Positions 7,531 to 15,240 of a stretch of DNA of 26,456 nt are shown one piece after another; the stretch's first letter is position 1; each line of letters opens with the position of its first letter. The translations under genes and the position numbers were made by a program. Under the pieces are notes generated by a model. That model saw nothing but the letters and a program-made list of their open reading frames with translations. It was not told the DNA's origin and ran no database searches. Source of the stretch: a virus; the IMG/VR virus record IMGVR_UViG_3300047444_000235, positions 1 through 26,456 of that record; one strand, given 5' to 3'.

Positions 7531-7673
7531 TGTCAGGGCCTTTGATTCTTGTCGTAGGTGCTATCTACCTGTATATTGCTGGTGATTTGTTTTGTGCCGG
7601 TAAAATGGGGCTTTCTCTCACTTTTGCGGGCTACGCATTTAGCAATATCGGGCTTTGGATGGCGGCAAGATGA
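7530..7673 (+). CDS. Small membrane protein
   Basis: A 47-residue ORF, starting ATG 7530 as ATG overlapping the stop of the SprT-like gene (tgATG) and ending in ATGA with the next gene. It has two hydrophobic segments, PLILVVGAIYLYIAG and LTFAGYAFSNIGLWM. Function unknown. The overlaps on both sides support real translation. Confidence 0.6.
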   Translation: MSGPLILVVGAIYLYIAGDLFCAGKMGLSLTFAGYAFSNIGLWMAAR

Positions 7674-7951
7674 ATGCAGTTGATCTAATCGAGACAGCCG
7701 GTGGGTTGGTTGGCGGCGATCGTGCCAAGACCCACGGCGACAAGCATAGAAACTTCGCCAACATTGCATCGCTCTGGAATGCCTATCTACAGCCCAAGAA
7801 CGGGGCACTGATAAGCGCTGCCGACGTAGGCTACATGATGGCCCTCCTAAAGATTGCGCGCACCCAGAGCGGCGCAATGAACGATGACGACGCTGTAGAT
7901 GCTATCGGATACATCGCCTGCGCTGGCGAGATAGCTTCCACGCTCCGCTAA
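7670..7951 (+). CDS. DUF6378-type phage protein
   Basis: The start is ATG 7670 (ATGA overlap), giving 93 residues. The sequence shows the recognisable pattern of this phage family: LIETAGGLVGGDRAKTHGDK, then HRNFANIASLWNAYL, then ISAADVGYMMALLKIARTQ, then DDDAVDAIGYIACAGE. The His/Asn/Asp-rich helical pattern resembles the MazG/NTP-pyrophosphohydrolase-like helical bundle, but I do not claim enzymatic activity. It is the last gene before a 25-base gap and the second structural block. Confidence 0.82.
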   Translation: MNAVDLIETAGGLVGGDRAKTHGDKHRNFANIASLWNAYLQPKNGALISAADVGYMMALLKIARTQSGAMNDDDAVDAIGYIACAGEIASTLR

Positions 7952-7975
7952 CCACCCACCACAGGACAAGACGAC

Positions 7976-7999
7976 ATGACGCTTAGAAAGGCGATCTAA
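7976..7999 (+). CDS. Possible 7-residue leader peptide (MTLRKAI)
   Basis: A tiny ATG-to-TAA frame in the gap before the second structural block. Its stop overlaps the next start as TAATG, the same coupling used between 9428 and 12031. It could couple translation of the structural gene or be chance. Confidence 0.25.
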   Translation: MTLRKAI

Positions 8000-8388
8000 T
8001 GGCTTTTGGTAAAATGGGAGCAAGGGGTGGCTTTGGCTCCCTCGGTCTCCTTGGGGGAGCGGGGATAGCCCTTAATCTGTCCGCCTCGACGTTCCCGGCG
8101 AACTCGGCCCTCAATACCGTGATCGGCACGTTGAGCGTCAAGGGCGGGACCGGCTCCTATACCTATACGTTCACCAGCAACCCCGGAGTGCTGTTCAACA
8201 TCTCGACCAACCAGCTCCGGGTGACGAGCACCACGATTGCCGCAGGGTCTTATCCCGTGACGATCAAGGCCGACAACGGCGCGGGCTCGACGGTTACAAA
8301 ATCATTCCTGTTAACGGCTACCGGCGGCGTTGCGCTGAAAGCCGACCTATCCGACGCAAACGCAAACGAAGCATGGGTGTTCTGGTGA
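7999..8388 (+). CDS. Structural protein with cadherin/Ig-like domain
   Basis: A 129-residue protein. The N-terminus is Gly-rich and repetitive (AFGKMGARGGFGSLGLLGG), a pattern that recurs at the start of rhizobial phage structural proteins. Residues ~28-110 form an Ig/cadherin-like repeat: ALNTVIGTLSVKGGTGSYTY, FNISTNQLRVTSTTIAAGSY, PVTIKADNGAGSTVTKSFLL. Such domains decorate capsids or tails and often bind carbohydrate weakly. Start and TAATG coupling support the chosen ATG. Confidence 0.78.
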   Translation: MAFGKMGARGGFGSLGLLGGAGIALNLSASTFPANSALNTVIGTLSVKGGTGSYTYTFTSNPGVLFNISTNQLRVTSTTIAAGSYPVTIKADNGAGSTVTKSFLLTATGGVALKADLSDANANEAWVFW

Positions 8389-8579
8389 CCTTTAAAATTG
8401 AACTGACCTCGGAAGATATCGAACTGATTGGCCGGCTCCTCGATGAGCAGCCCTACAAGCTGGTAGCCCCGCTCGCGCAGCGGGTTCAGGCCCAGATCAA
8501 CGCGCAACTAGCCCCTGAAATTCCGGTGACGATCCGCGACGAGAATGTGATCGTTCCGAAGAAGCGAAAAGGACGATAA
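8373..8579 (+). CDS. Small hypothetical phage protein
   Basis: A 68-residue protein if ATG 8373 is used. GTG 8385 gives 64 residues and a GTGA overlap with the previous stop, an equally good choice; neither has a clear ribosome site. The product is helical and charged (IELTSEDIELIGRLLDEQPY, LAPLAQRVQAQINAQLAPE), ending in a basic PKKRKGR. It is placed among structural genes and may be a small assembly or linker protein. No family recognised. Confidence 0.65.
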   Translation: MGVLVTFKIELTSEDIELIGRLLDEQPYKLVAPLAQRVQAQINAQLAPEIPVTIRDENVIVPKKRKGR

Positions 8580-8582
8580 ACG

Positions 8583-9428
8583 ATGGCTGTTTCTCTCTCG
8601 GTAATTGCCGCCAAGGATAGCGCGGGAACCGCCATCGCTGGCGGCTTGCAGGCACAGGACAAGTCTGGCGCCGGAACGGGTCCGTTTACGCTCGGCCACA
8701 TCATGATTGATGGCTTGGCTGGCACAAACATGGCGGCTGTCACGGCAGCAAACGCCGTCAAGGTGGACGGGAGCGCGGTAACGCAGCCTGTATCGATCGC
8801 GACGGCTCCGGCGTTGGTTGCCAGTTCTGCCATCATCGGCAAGGTCGGCATCGACCAGACGACGCCAGGAACCACGAACGCCGTTTCGCTTTCCGCCGAA
8901 ACTACCAAGGTCATCGGCGTTACGCGGACGGCGGACGGCTCTGGAAATCTTGTGACATCTACCGCCAACGCGATGGATGTCAACATAAAGTCGGGGCTTT
9001 TGAATGCTGGCGCGGCGGTGTCCGCGAGTTCTGCGCCTTCCGTTCTGGCGACGGACCAAGCAACGCTCTCGGTAGCCTTCGATTCGACGCAGTTGATGAA
9101 TGGCAAGTCTGGCGTGGCTCTCAGTCCGACGAAGGTCAAGATCAGCGTTGCGTCTGCCACGACCACTACGCTTGTTGCCCTGGTGACTTCCAAGAAAATC
9201 AGGATACTGGCTCTCTACCTCGTTTCGACGGCCGCCAATACCGTTACGTTCCAGTCTCACACCACGACTTCCAATAGCGATGGCGGGAGCGCCTTTGCAG
9301 CGAACGGCGGCATCTGCCTTCCCTTCAATCCGATCGGATGGTTCGATACCACGGCTGGCGAGGCGCTTGACATGGTGACATCCGGCGCGGGTCAGGTCAG
9401 TGGTCAGTTTTCCTATGTTGCAATCTAA
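8583..9428 (+). CDS. Phage structural protein, beta-rich (fibre/decoration type)
   Basis: A 281-residue protein, Ala/Thr/Val/Ser-rich with almost no Cys. The first ~180 residues are repetitive beta (AVTAANAVKVDGSAVTQPVS, TNAVSLSAETTKVIGVTR). The last ~90 form a compact sandwich (KIRILALYLVSTAANTVTFQ ... FNPIGWFDTTAGEALDMV ... VSGQFSYVAI) seen in many tailed-phage structural proteins. Its stop overlaps the start of the large propeller gene by one base (TAATG). It may be the attachment or trimerisation partner of that protein. Confidence 0.75.
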   Translation: MAVSLSVIAAKDSAGTAIAGGLQAQDKSGAGTGPFTLGHIMIDGLAGTNMAAVTAANAVKVDGSAVTQPVSIATAPALVASSAIIGKVGIDQTTPGTTNAVSLSAETTKVIGVTRTADGSGNLVTSTANAMDVNIKSGLLNAGAAVSASSAPSVLATDQATLSVAFDSTQLMNGKSGVALSPTKVKISVASATTTTLVALVTSKKIRILALYLVSTAANTVTFQSHTTTSNSDGGSAFAANGGICLPFNPIGWFDTTAGEALDMVTSGAGQVSGQFSYVAI

Positions 9429-12031
9429 TGCTGGGTGGGAATGGCCTTGCGCTTATTCCGACTAATGTTTGGAATAAGCTTCCTATCGGGAACGGCGGTC
9501 TTGTCACGCGGTTTGACATCGCTCCCGATGGAACGATGGTATGCGCGCCTGACGTGGCTGGTGCCTATCTCTGGAGCGCTCAACAGAACAAATGGGTACA
9601 GCTTGTCACGACGGCATCTATGCCAGCCGGAACGACCGCTCTTGATGTAACGACGGTCGCGCCATACGAGATCGTTATCGACCACCTAAACCCCTTCACG
9701 CTATGGATGCACTGGAGCGGTAATCTCTATAAGTCCATAGACAAGGGCACGTCGTGGACGCTGCTTTCCGGGTTCACGTCGCAGCCTTCATACCCGGACA
9801 TGGCAAACACCGTCCCAACCAAGGGATGGGGACCGTACATTGCGGTCGATCCCTATAATTCCTCTGTGGTTTACGTGGGCAATCCGTCTCGCGGACTAGC
9901 TCGAACGATTGATGGTGGAAATAATTTCACCATATTGACGCAGTTCGCGGCTGGATTGCCGGGAGCAATTCAGAATACCGATGCGGCCCCGTCTACGGGG
10001 ACAGGAACGTCCAGCGTCGTCGTCGGGACGGGCAATAAAACGTTCTCATCTCTCTCGTTCAATCCGCTTTCATTCAATTTCCCGTCCACAGCGAGCACCA
10101 CCACATACGTTCAAGTCTGGCGGACGAGCGATCCAACCGTTCAGATGATCGGCAATTTCGTCTCTTCAAGCTCAACCCAATTTGTCATCAACGTCGATAC
10201 GGCGCAGGGTTCCGGGACGTTTACCGACTGGACAATAAGCCAGTTGCAGGCCATCGGTGGCGGCCATCGGATCGTATTCGATACGTCTGGCGGCGCGGTA
10301 ACTGTTTCCGGTCAGATTCGCTGTGCGAACATTTTCGTTCACACCTACCGAGTTGGGACATGGAAAAGCACAGATGGCGGTGTGACTTTCTCTGCTGTTA
10401 GCGCAACTAATCGCCCAACTGCAATTCGGAGAATGACGTGCGATCCGTTCGGCGTATTGTGGTTGACCAATGACCACTACTCTTTTTCTGCCACAAACGC
10501 CGACAAGTATGACGGGACGACTTGGACAAGAGGATTGACCCTCGGAGGCGGCGCACTTTGGTACGATCAGGTTGTGATCGATCCAACGAGGGTAGCGACG
10601 AAGGCGACCACGACAGTATGCTATGTAGAGGGGAATGCGTTTTTCACGTCAATATCCATAGATGGTGGGGCAAACTTTAATCAGTCCGGCACGATTACTT
10701 ATGCTTCCAGTGGGGACGTGGATTGGATCCTTCCATGGTATTCAGCTGGTAACGGCTTCCTCGGTGCCTTCTGTGCTGCTTTTGATCCCCTAAATTCGGG
10801 CCGTCTATACTTCGGCGGCGAGGGGCTTTGGTATTGCGTTCCTCCAGCGGCGGGATCGGGGACGGCAATCACCATCACCCAGCAGACACGCGGCATTGAA
10901 GAGTTCGGCATCGTCAACATTACTTCGCCGGGCGGCGCAGCCTCGGCAAACTCGGTCATTGTCGGGACGTGGGACTTCCCTCTGTTCTATACCAACAACT
11001 TTAGCAAGTACCCTACCGCAATCGGCGGCGCTTATGGTGCCTCCCAAACGCAATTGATGCGGGGCAACGGTTTTGATTGGGTGTGGAACTCGCCTCAAAC
11101 CGTTGTCGGCTTGAACCAGAAAGAGACAGGTCCTCTCGGCACCAATGACGAGCAGTCGGGGTACTCATTCTCTGGTGGTGTGCCGGGGACGTGGACGAAA
11201 TTCGCAACCCCTCCTTCGACTGCACCGGGTGGATGGATAGCGGCATCTGATAAAGACACCGTTCTTTGGGTCACTACAGACGGTTGGAGCGTGCCGCCGA
11301 AGTTCACGACGAATGCCACGGGAAACCCCGTCACATGGAGCAGCATATCCATTCCAGGCGGAACGCCAACAACCGGGTGGGGTCCGAATTCACAGGGATT
11401 CGCGCCAGCCAGCAAGGGCTGCGAGTCTGACAAGGGCAACGGAGACATTTACCTCTACAATTGGAACGACGGGACCGGCAACGACCAGATTTATAAATGG
11501 ACAAAATCAAGTGGTCTCTGGTCAACAGTCCGTCACCCGGCTTTGCCGAACTCAACACTCAATGAGATTATGAAATCAGTCCCCGGAATGCCGGGGCATC
11601 TGTTCATCACGTCGGGCATCGGCGGGAATCCGCACCCAAATCCGCATTCCGTTTCGGCCTGCTACTATACGACTGACGGTTTCGCGACGACGTTCACAGC
11701 GCTCACGGTTGCATCTGGAAACGGCTTTCAGGAAATCATTAGCTTCGGCTTCGGAGCTGTTTTCCCCGGCTTCACCGATCCGACCGTGTTTGTAGCTGGA
11801 TGGAGAACAGGCACAACAACGGTAAACGGCTCGCCGGTTACGCTGACTAGCGAATATGGAATATATATGTGCAAGGACTTCTTTACCGGATCTCAGACGT
11901 GGATTCAGTGCGGCGGAAAGTACCCCGGCGGTTATGTCGGGCTTGTCATCGACATTGATGCCGACAAAACAATCCCAGGCCAAGTTTATATAGGAACGGA
12001 CTATGGATGTCTTTGGGGGAGGTTTAGCTAA
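9428..12031 (+). CDS. Large Asp-box (BNR/sialidase-like) beta-propeller virion protein
   Basis: An 867-residue protein coupled by TAATG on both sides. Asp-boxes (S/T-x-D-x-G-x-x-W/F), the turn motif of sialidase-type and GH74 beta-propellers, occur at about residues 103 (SIDKGTSW), 160 (TIDGGNNF), 314 (STDGGVTF) and 410 (SIDGGANF), with a degenerate one near 755 (TTDGFATTF). Repeated strands such as ADPYNSSVVYVG-like and IVIDHLNPFTLWM fit propeller blades. An insertion at ~183-277 looks like an extra beta domain. No sialidase Arg triad or GH74 acid pair can be assigned, so binding versus glycosidase activity is open. Probable receptor-binding or depolymerase component of the tail. Confidence 0.8.
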   Translation: MLGGNGLALIPTNVWNKLPIGNGGLVTRFDIAPDGTMVCAPDVAGAYLWSAQQNKWVQLVTTASMPAGTTALDVTTVAPYEIVIDHLNPFTLWMHWSGNLYKSIDKGTSWTLLSGFTSQPSYPDMANTVPTKGWGPYIAVDPYNSSVVYVGNPSRGLARTIDGGNNFTILTQFAAGLPGAIQNTDAAPSTGTGTSSVVVGTGNKTFSSLSFNPLSFNFPSTASTTTYVQVWRTSDPTVQMIGNFVSSSSTQFVINVDTAQGSGTFTDWTISQLQAIGGGHRIVFDTSGGAVTVSGQIRCANIFVHTYRVGTWKSTDGGVTFSAVSATNRPTAIRRMTCDPFGVLWLTNDHYSFSATNADKYDGTTWTRGLTLGGGALWYDQVVIDPTRVATKATTTVCYVEGNAFFTSISIDGGANFNQSGTITYASSGDVDWILPWYSAGNGFLGAFCAAFDPLNSGRLYFGGEGLWYCVPPAAGSGTAITITQQTRGIEEFGIVNITSPGGAASANSVIVGTWDFPLFYTNNFSKYPTAIGGAYGASQTQLMRGNGFDWVWNSPQTVVGLNQKETGPLGTNDEQSGYSFSGGVPGTWTKFATPPSTAPGGWIAASDKDTVLWVTTDGWSVPPKFTTNATGNPVTWSSISIPGGTPTTGWGPNSQGFAPASKGCESDKGNGDIYLYNWNDGTGNDQIYKWTKSSGLWSTVRHPALPNSTLNEIMKSVPGMPGHLFITSGIGGNPHPNPHSVSACYYTTDGFATTFTALTVASGNGFQEIISFGFGAVFPGFTDPTVFVAGWRTGTTTVNGSPVTLTSEYGIYMCKDFFTGSQTWIQCGGKYPGGYVGLVIDIDADKTIPGQVYIGTDYGCLWGRFS

Positions 12032-12732
12032 TGTTTAGCAAGATAATCGGTGGCGGCGTAATAGATCCGACTGCCGCTGGCGGCGCGACACTAACTTACA
12101 CCGCCACCGACGTTTCACAGGTGCCCGATACGACCAATACCGGAACATTCACGGTCAACATTGGGACCATAGCCGCCGATAGGGTCGTGGTCGTCCTTAT
12201 AAATACCAGCGCCGCTTCTGGGAGCAATGGCACCCCAACGACCGTTACCCTGAACGGGAACGCAATGACGTTGGCTGTGTCAGAGGCAAGCACCGGCAAT
12301 GGCGGTATTTTCATATATTATCTCCCGGTGCCGTCTAGCCTGATTAATTCGACTACGGCAACGCTGCAAGTAACCACCCCATTTTCGTTCGGAACCGAAG
12401 TTGTTGTTGGCAATCTTAATGGTTCTGCGGCAGCGAGCGTGCGAGCGAGTAATAGCGTCATATGGAGCGGCGGCGGTACGGTGTCTGATCCGCGCGGCGT
12501 TCCAAATGATCTTGCCGCAGTATCCGCTTTAGCTGGCGACATCGTTGTTACGGGTTGGGCTATTGATAGATCAGGAACCTATACCGTCAATGGGGGCAGC
12601 GCTACTGTAGACTTTAATGCTGCGGGTGGGTCTCCGTGGTTCGTAGCGGCGCACGGAACGAGTGGAAGCCCAAGCTTTAACGGCGCCACAAACTTCAACA
12701 ACAGCTTCGCCATAGTCGCATTCAAGCCGTGA
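12031..12732 (+). CDS. Phage structural protein, beta-rich, last gene of the late operon
   Basis: A 233-residue protein coupled by TAATG to the propeller gene. The N-terminus SKIIGGGVIDPTAAGGATLT is a typical short adaptor. The rest is a beta sandwich with TGTFTVNIGTIAADRVVVVL, TVTLNGNAMTLAV and a C-terminal NNSFAIVAFKP. This pattern is common among phage tip or decoration proteins. Its last 11 bases overlap the end of a convergent minus-strand gene, and no terminator is visible between them. Confidence 0.75.
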   Translation: MFSKIIGGGVIDPTAAGGATLTYTATDVSQVPDTTNTGTFTVNIGTIAADRVVVVLINTSAASGSNGTPTTVTLNGNAMTLAVSEASTGNGGIFIYYLPVPSSLINSTTATLQVTTPFSFGTEVVVGNLNGSAAASVRASNSVIWSGGGTVSDPRGVPNDLAAVSALAGDIVVTGWAIDRSGTYTVNGGSATVDFNAAGGSPWFVAAHGTSGSPSFNGATNFNNSFAIVAFKP

Positions 12733-12997
12733 CATTAGGAGATTGACCGAAATCATTTTCAAGTATTTTGCCCATCCGCCGTATCCGTTGAACGCGCATG
12801 AAATATCCGTCCGCGTCCAGCAAAGCTTGGTCTAAAATATGTTGCAGGCTCGACATCTTGAAGTGGATAGGATCGTTATAGGGAACGCCGCTCCGATTCA
12901 AAAGCTCGACACACTCAGAGACGCACAACTCCGTCAGCGTCAGCAGATCACGCTCCGTGCTATCGGCGTCGCTCACGGCTCGGATAAATTGTTGCAT
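12722..12997 (-). CDS. Small helical phage protein (end of leftward operon)
   Basis: I choose ATG 12997 (91 residues, MQQFIRAVSDADSTERDLLT...), preceded by a ribosome site (gaggggt); upstream in-frame ATGs at 13015 and 13084 are possible. The product is acidic and helical, with LTLTELCVSECVELLNRSGV and SLQHILDQALLDADGYFMRV. It ends with an 11-base tail-to-tail overlap with the late gene on the other strand. No family recognised. Confidence 0.6.
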   Translation of the reverse strand: MQQFIRAVSDADSTERDLLTLTELCVSECVELLNRSGVPYNDPIHFKMSSLQHILDQALLDADGYFMRVQRIRRMGKILENDFGQSPNVTA

Positions 12998-13087
12998 CTG
13001 GCGACCCCTCATTAAAGGCAAAGACACTACCCCACGTTGCCATCCCCGCCTAGCCCCTTTGTGGCGGTAGTCCTTGCCCAGCATCAG

Positions 13088-13270
13088 TTATGGCTTTCGA
13101 TGCTTGGTCACGGTATCCTTGAAACCGCAGATATCGCACCGCTCGCCTTCTCCGATTAGGTCACGGTCGCATCGTGGGCACCACGAAAGCCCGCGCTTTG
13201 GTTCGGTCTTGCGGTCTCGGTTGCTTATCGCGCGGACGTCATCCCAATCGTTGTCGCGGTATCGGATCAT
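13088..13270 (-). CDS. Small zinc-ribbon protein
   Basis: A 60-residue protein with a good ribosome site (aaggtgagg). The N-terminus is Asp/Arg-rich and the C-terminal half holds two CxxC knuckles, WCPRCDRD and RCDICGFK, 10 residues apart, a classic zinc ribbon. Small zinc ribbons in phage early operons often bind nucleic acid or host RNA polymerase. That role is only a possibility here. Confidence 0.7.
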   Translation of the reverse strand: MIRYRDNDWDDVRAISNRDRKTEPKRGLSWCPRCDRDLIGEGERCDICGFKDTVTKHRKP

Positions 13271-13288
13271 GTCATCCTCACCTTTCGC

Positions 13289-13411
13289 TTAGGAGTGCCA
13301 TTCTATCATGCCGACTTCGCCACGGCTGTTTAGATAGACATAGCACCAGCCCCAGGTTTCATGGGACGTGACGGTGGTCGGTCTCTGGCGCCAGAATGGT
13401 CCTATCCACAT
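13289..13411 (-). CDS. Microprotein, unknown
   Basis: A 40-residue ORF beginning MWIGPFWRQRPTTVTS and ending GEVGMIEWHS, with a strong ribosome site (agggagcagcgat before the ATG). It is Trp-rich (five Trp). The composition and clear start support a real gene; no family recognised. Confidence 0.55.
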   Translation of the reverse strand: MWIGPFWRQRPTTVTSHETWGWCYVYLNSRGEVGMIEWHS

Positions 13412-13426
13412 ATCGCTGCTCCCTGT

Positions 13427-13600
13427 TTAGGACTGCGGACGTAGCGAAGGCCGCTTCATATAAATGGTGTGGTTCGTGAACTGAACGGATACTGCTACAA
13501 CTTCCCAGCCCTCAGTCCCGAGATTGTTTAGACGCTTTTCGTTGTCTGCCTCTCGGCCGCCTTCCATTCTCAGGACCAGATATTGCCACTGACCTTTCAT
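13427..13600 (-). CDS. Small DUF4177-like protein
   Basis: A 57-residue product, MKGQWQYLVLRMEGG then RLNNLGTEGWEVVAVSV and HTIYMKRP. The order 'W-Y strand, L-N-x-L-G-x-E-G-W-E-V-V, YMKRP' is the pattern of DUF4177-type small alpha/beta proteins. Their function is unknown. The upstream ribosome site is a GGGG run about 6 bases from the ATG. Confidence 0.7.
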   Translation of the reverse strand: MKGQWQYLVLRMEGGREADNEKRLNNLGTEGWEVVAVSVQFTNHTIYMKRPSLRPQS

Positions 13601-13618
13601 AGCGCCCCGACTTTCTGC

Positions 13619-13861
13619 TCAAGACTGGTTATGCGGGCTATCAGGATGCTCCGGCTCCGGCACAAGCATATAGCCCATGTCGATCGCCTTAGCCTCCAGC
13701 CAAGCGAAGCGCTCGTCCATGTTCTCCGTTCCAGGGATTGTCACGTCAGCGCGGAGAATGGCTGCATATTCCCTCAGAAGCTTATCTACGGTTATGTGGC
13801 GCGAATCCTCTGGCGGGAATGAAAGGCGCTCGCACATTTCAGCTTTTTCCAGATCGGCCAT
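13619..13861 (-). CDS. Small acidic phage protein
   Basis: An 80-residue protein, with a modest ribosome site (gagg about 8 bases upstream). It is helical, with LEKAEMCERLSFPPEDSRH and VDKLLREYAAILRADVTIPG, and ends with Pro/His-rich EPEHPDSPHNQS. No family recognised. Confidence 0.65.
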   Translation of the reverse strand: MADLEKAEMCERLSFPPEDSRHITVDKLLREYAAILRADVTIPGTENMDERFAWLEAKAIDMGYMLVPEPEHPDSPHNQS

Positions 13862-13887
13862 TGGTCATCCTCGATGTTCGGTCAGCA

Positions 13888-13977
13888 CTAGAAGTCGGTT
13901 GGCGGAAGCGGATTCATCCAAGCGTGGATAATCATAAAAACTATTAGACCAGAAAGCACTAGAAGGGCGCCCATCAT
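13888..13977 (-). CDS. Single-helix membrane microprotein
   Basis: A 29-residue ORF starting with two Met codons (13977 and 13974), containing one membrane helix (GALLVLSGLIVFMIIHAW) and ending NPLPPTDF. It overlaps the stop of the gene upstream by ATGA and has a ggag site 4-7 bases before the ATGs. A different frame (start near 13989) is less convincing. Confidence 0.5.
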   Translation of the reverse strand: MMGALLVLSGLIVFMIIHAWMNPLPPTDF

Positions 13978-14141
13978 CGATCTCCATTCGTCAGTGCGGT
14001 GCTCATCACCGCTATTGCCTCTGCAATCTTCTGTACAAGATCAGAAGCTGCTACCGGATCGATAGCGAGGTCGTTATCTCTGCACCAATTGCGCAGGATT
14101 TTACGTCCGATCTCGATATCCTGCTTGGTTGGTTTTGGCAT
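13974..14141 (-). CDS. Small helical phage protein
   Basis: A 55-residue product, MPKPTKQDIEIGRKILRNWC and PVAASDLVQKIAEAIAVMST. The protein is helical and slightly basic at its start. It ends in an ATGA overlap with the membrane microprotein. The ribosome site is weak (tagg). No family recognised. Confidence 0.6.
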   Translation of the reverse strand: MPKPTKQDIEIGRKILRNWCRDNDLAIDPVAASDLVQKIAEAIAVMSTALTNGDR

Positions 14142-14150
14142 GGCTGGTGC

Positions 14151-14348
14151 CTACTGATGACCAATGTCGCAAACGACAAAGACATTGTGCTGCGCGGAAT
14201 AACCGATAACAGGATTCAGTCCCTCGGATTTCATCCTGTCATAGTCCTTCAGAATGCGAGCCGAGGCCGACTGATCGCCGGTAATATGGGCGATACGCCG
14301 GACCTTTTCCTCATCAATGGGCTTTAGGTCGCTCGGAAGTTTGGACAT
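14151..14348 (-). CDS. Small hypothetical phage protein
   Basis: I choose ATG 14348, which has a strong ribosome site (caggag, 7 bases upstream), giving 65 residues starting MSKLPSDLKPIDEEKVRRIA. The longer frame from 14498 has no such support. It is an alpha/beta protein with SARILKDYDRMKSEGLNPV and a C-terminal VFVVCDIGHQ. No family recognised. Confidence 0.65.
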   Translation of the reverse strand: MSKLPSDLKPIDEEKVRRIAHITGDQSASARILKDYDRMKSEGLNPVIGYSAQHNVFVVCDIGHQ

Positions 14349-14391
14349 ATCAGCGCTCCTGCATTCATTGGTAGTGTCCTTGCCAGACTGG

Positions 14392-14535
14392 TTACAGGCC
14401 AGTACGCGCCCGCCAGATGCGGTGACACTTCTGGCATTCCATAAATATTTTTGTTGGCTCAGCATCACAAGGACGGAAGCCGCGCCAATTATCGACATGC
14501 CACCACTCGCACCACTTTCTGCACAGCCACATCAT
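14392..14535 (-). CDS. Cys/Trp-rich microprotein, probable zinc binder
   Basis: A 47-residue product from ATG 14535 (two adjacent ATGs), coupled by ATGA to the next gene upstream, with a G-rich ribosome site. Cys pairs CRKWC and CQKCHRIW, plus a further Cys and His between (WWHVDNWRGFRPC), could bind zinc. Unusually Trp-rich (five Trp). Unknown function. Confidence 0.6.
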   Translation of the reverse strand: MMWLCRKWCEWWHVDNWRGFRPCDAEPTKIFMECQKCHRIWRARTGL

Positions 14536-14699
14536 GCCCCATCCCCCTGTCGCACTGGTGGTGGGATGGTGATGTCGCCGCAGTAGCGGCATGTCCCGCC
14601 CTCAGAGCCGCCCTCCAACTCGTCCTCGCCGCAATAGAGGCACTTGCCGTCCCACGGGGCGACGGCTTGATGAACCTCTGGCTCTCTTTCCTCGCTCAT
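14532..14699 (-). CDS. Small zinc-ribbon protein
   Basis: A 55-residue product from ATG 14699 with ribosome site aggggaaa; a longer frame from 14885 overlaps the neighbouring gene and reads as low-complexity shadow. It carries two knuckles, KCLYCGEDELEGG and TCRYCGDIT, forming a zinc ribbon, and ends PPPVRQGDGA with an ATGA overlap. Confidence 0.65.
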   Translation of the reverse strand: MSEEREPEVHQAVAPWDGKCLYCGEDELEGGSEGGTCRYCGDITIPPPVRQGDGA

Positions 14700-14722
14700 G
14701 CCCGATTTCCCCTGCACATCCG

Positions 14723-15112
14723 TTACGAGCCGAAGTACAAACCGGCGTTCTTGCCGATCTTGACGAGGTTCCGGTTCTTGGCCTCGATCGGGTCTAGGAT
14801 CTGCTTCATGCGGTCGTAAAGCGTCTTGTCGTCCCGGCGCCAGCGGGCCTCCAGATCGGGCCAATGTTCGACCAGCGCGGTCCATTCAGGGCCGATCGCC
14901 GCCACCTCGGCTAGACGCTCCCGATACTCCGGAACGGCATCTAGGAGACCGATACAGCGTCCCAGGTCGCCGCCATCGTGCGGATAGCAAAAGCTGGTCT
15001 TCGGCCGTTCGCCGAGCATGACCGTCAGCAACGCGAGGGACGATGTCCCGGTCTTTCCGCTTGCCGCCCATTTTGCTGCGCGTGTTGCAGGTCCGTCCAT
15101 TTCCATCTCCAT
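14723..15112 (-). CDS. Conserved phage protein, unknown
   Basis: A 129-residue product. The start is ambiguous between ATGs at 15112, 15106 and 15100; the agagg site favours 15106. The N-terminal helix ATRAAKWAASGKTGTSSLAL, then YPHDGGDLGRCIGLLDAVPE and ALVEHWPDLEARW, recall a conserved small phage protein that lies among replication or recombination genes. The function of that family is unknown to me. It is the first gene downstream of the gap beside the integrase. Confidence 0.7.
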   Translation of the reverse strand: MEMEMDGPATRAAKWAASGKTGTSSLALLTVMLGERPKTSFCYPHDGGDLGRCIGLLDAVPEYRERLAEVAAIGPEWTALVEHWPDLEARWRRDDKTLYDRMKQILDPIEAKNRNLVKIGKNAGLYFGS

Positions 15113-15137
15113 GCGCCTCTCAGAGGCTGTTAAAGTG

Positions 15138-15149
15138 CCGATGACTGAC
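15138..15149. repeat. Left arm of 12-bp perfect inverted repeat (ccgatgactgac)
   Basis: Exact reverse complement of 15229-15240, with 79 bases between. Candidate integrase or excisionase arm site. Confidence 0.6.
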
Positions 15150-15228
15150 TTGACCCAACGATTTCAGTGGTAAAATCTCCATAGCAGACACTAAATCTAG
15201 TTGCTAAGTATCTGATATGTCTAATGCT

Positions 15229-15240
15229 GTCAGTCATCGG
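15229..15240. repeat. Right arm of 12-bp perfect inverted repeat (gtcagtcatcgg)
   Basis: Exact reverse complement of 15138-15149; the core cagtcatcg recurs in direct orientation at 15256-15264. Confidence 0.6.

Noticed and set aside
8486-9260. Two long minus-strand frames (about 235 and 250 residues) opposite the structural protein at 8583
   Set aside because: The plus-strand protein is coupled at both ends and has typical composition; the opposite frames are antisense shadows of GC-rich codons.
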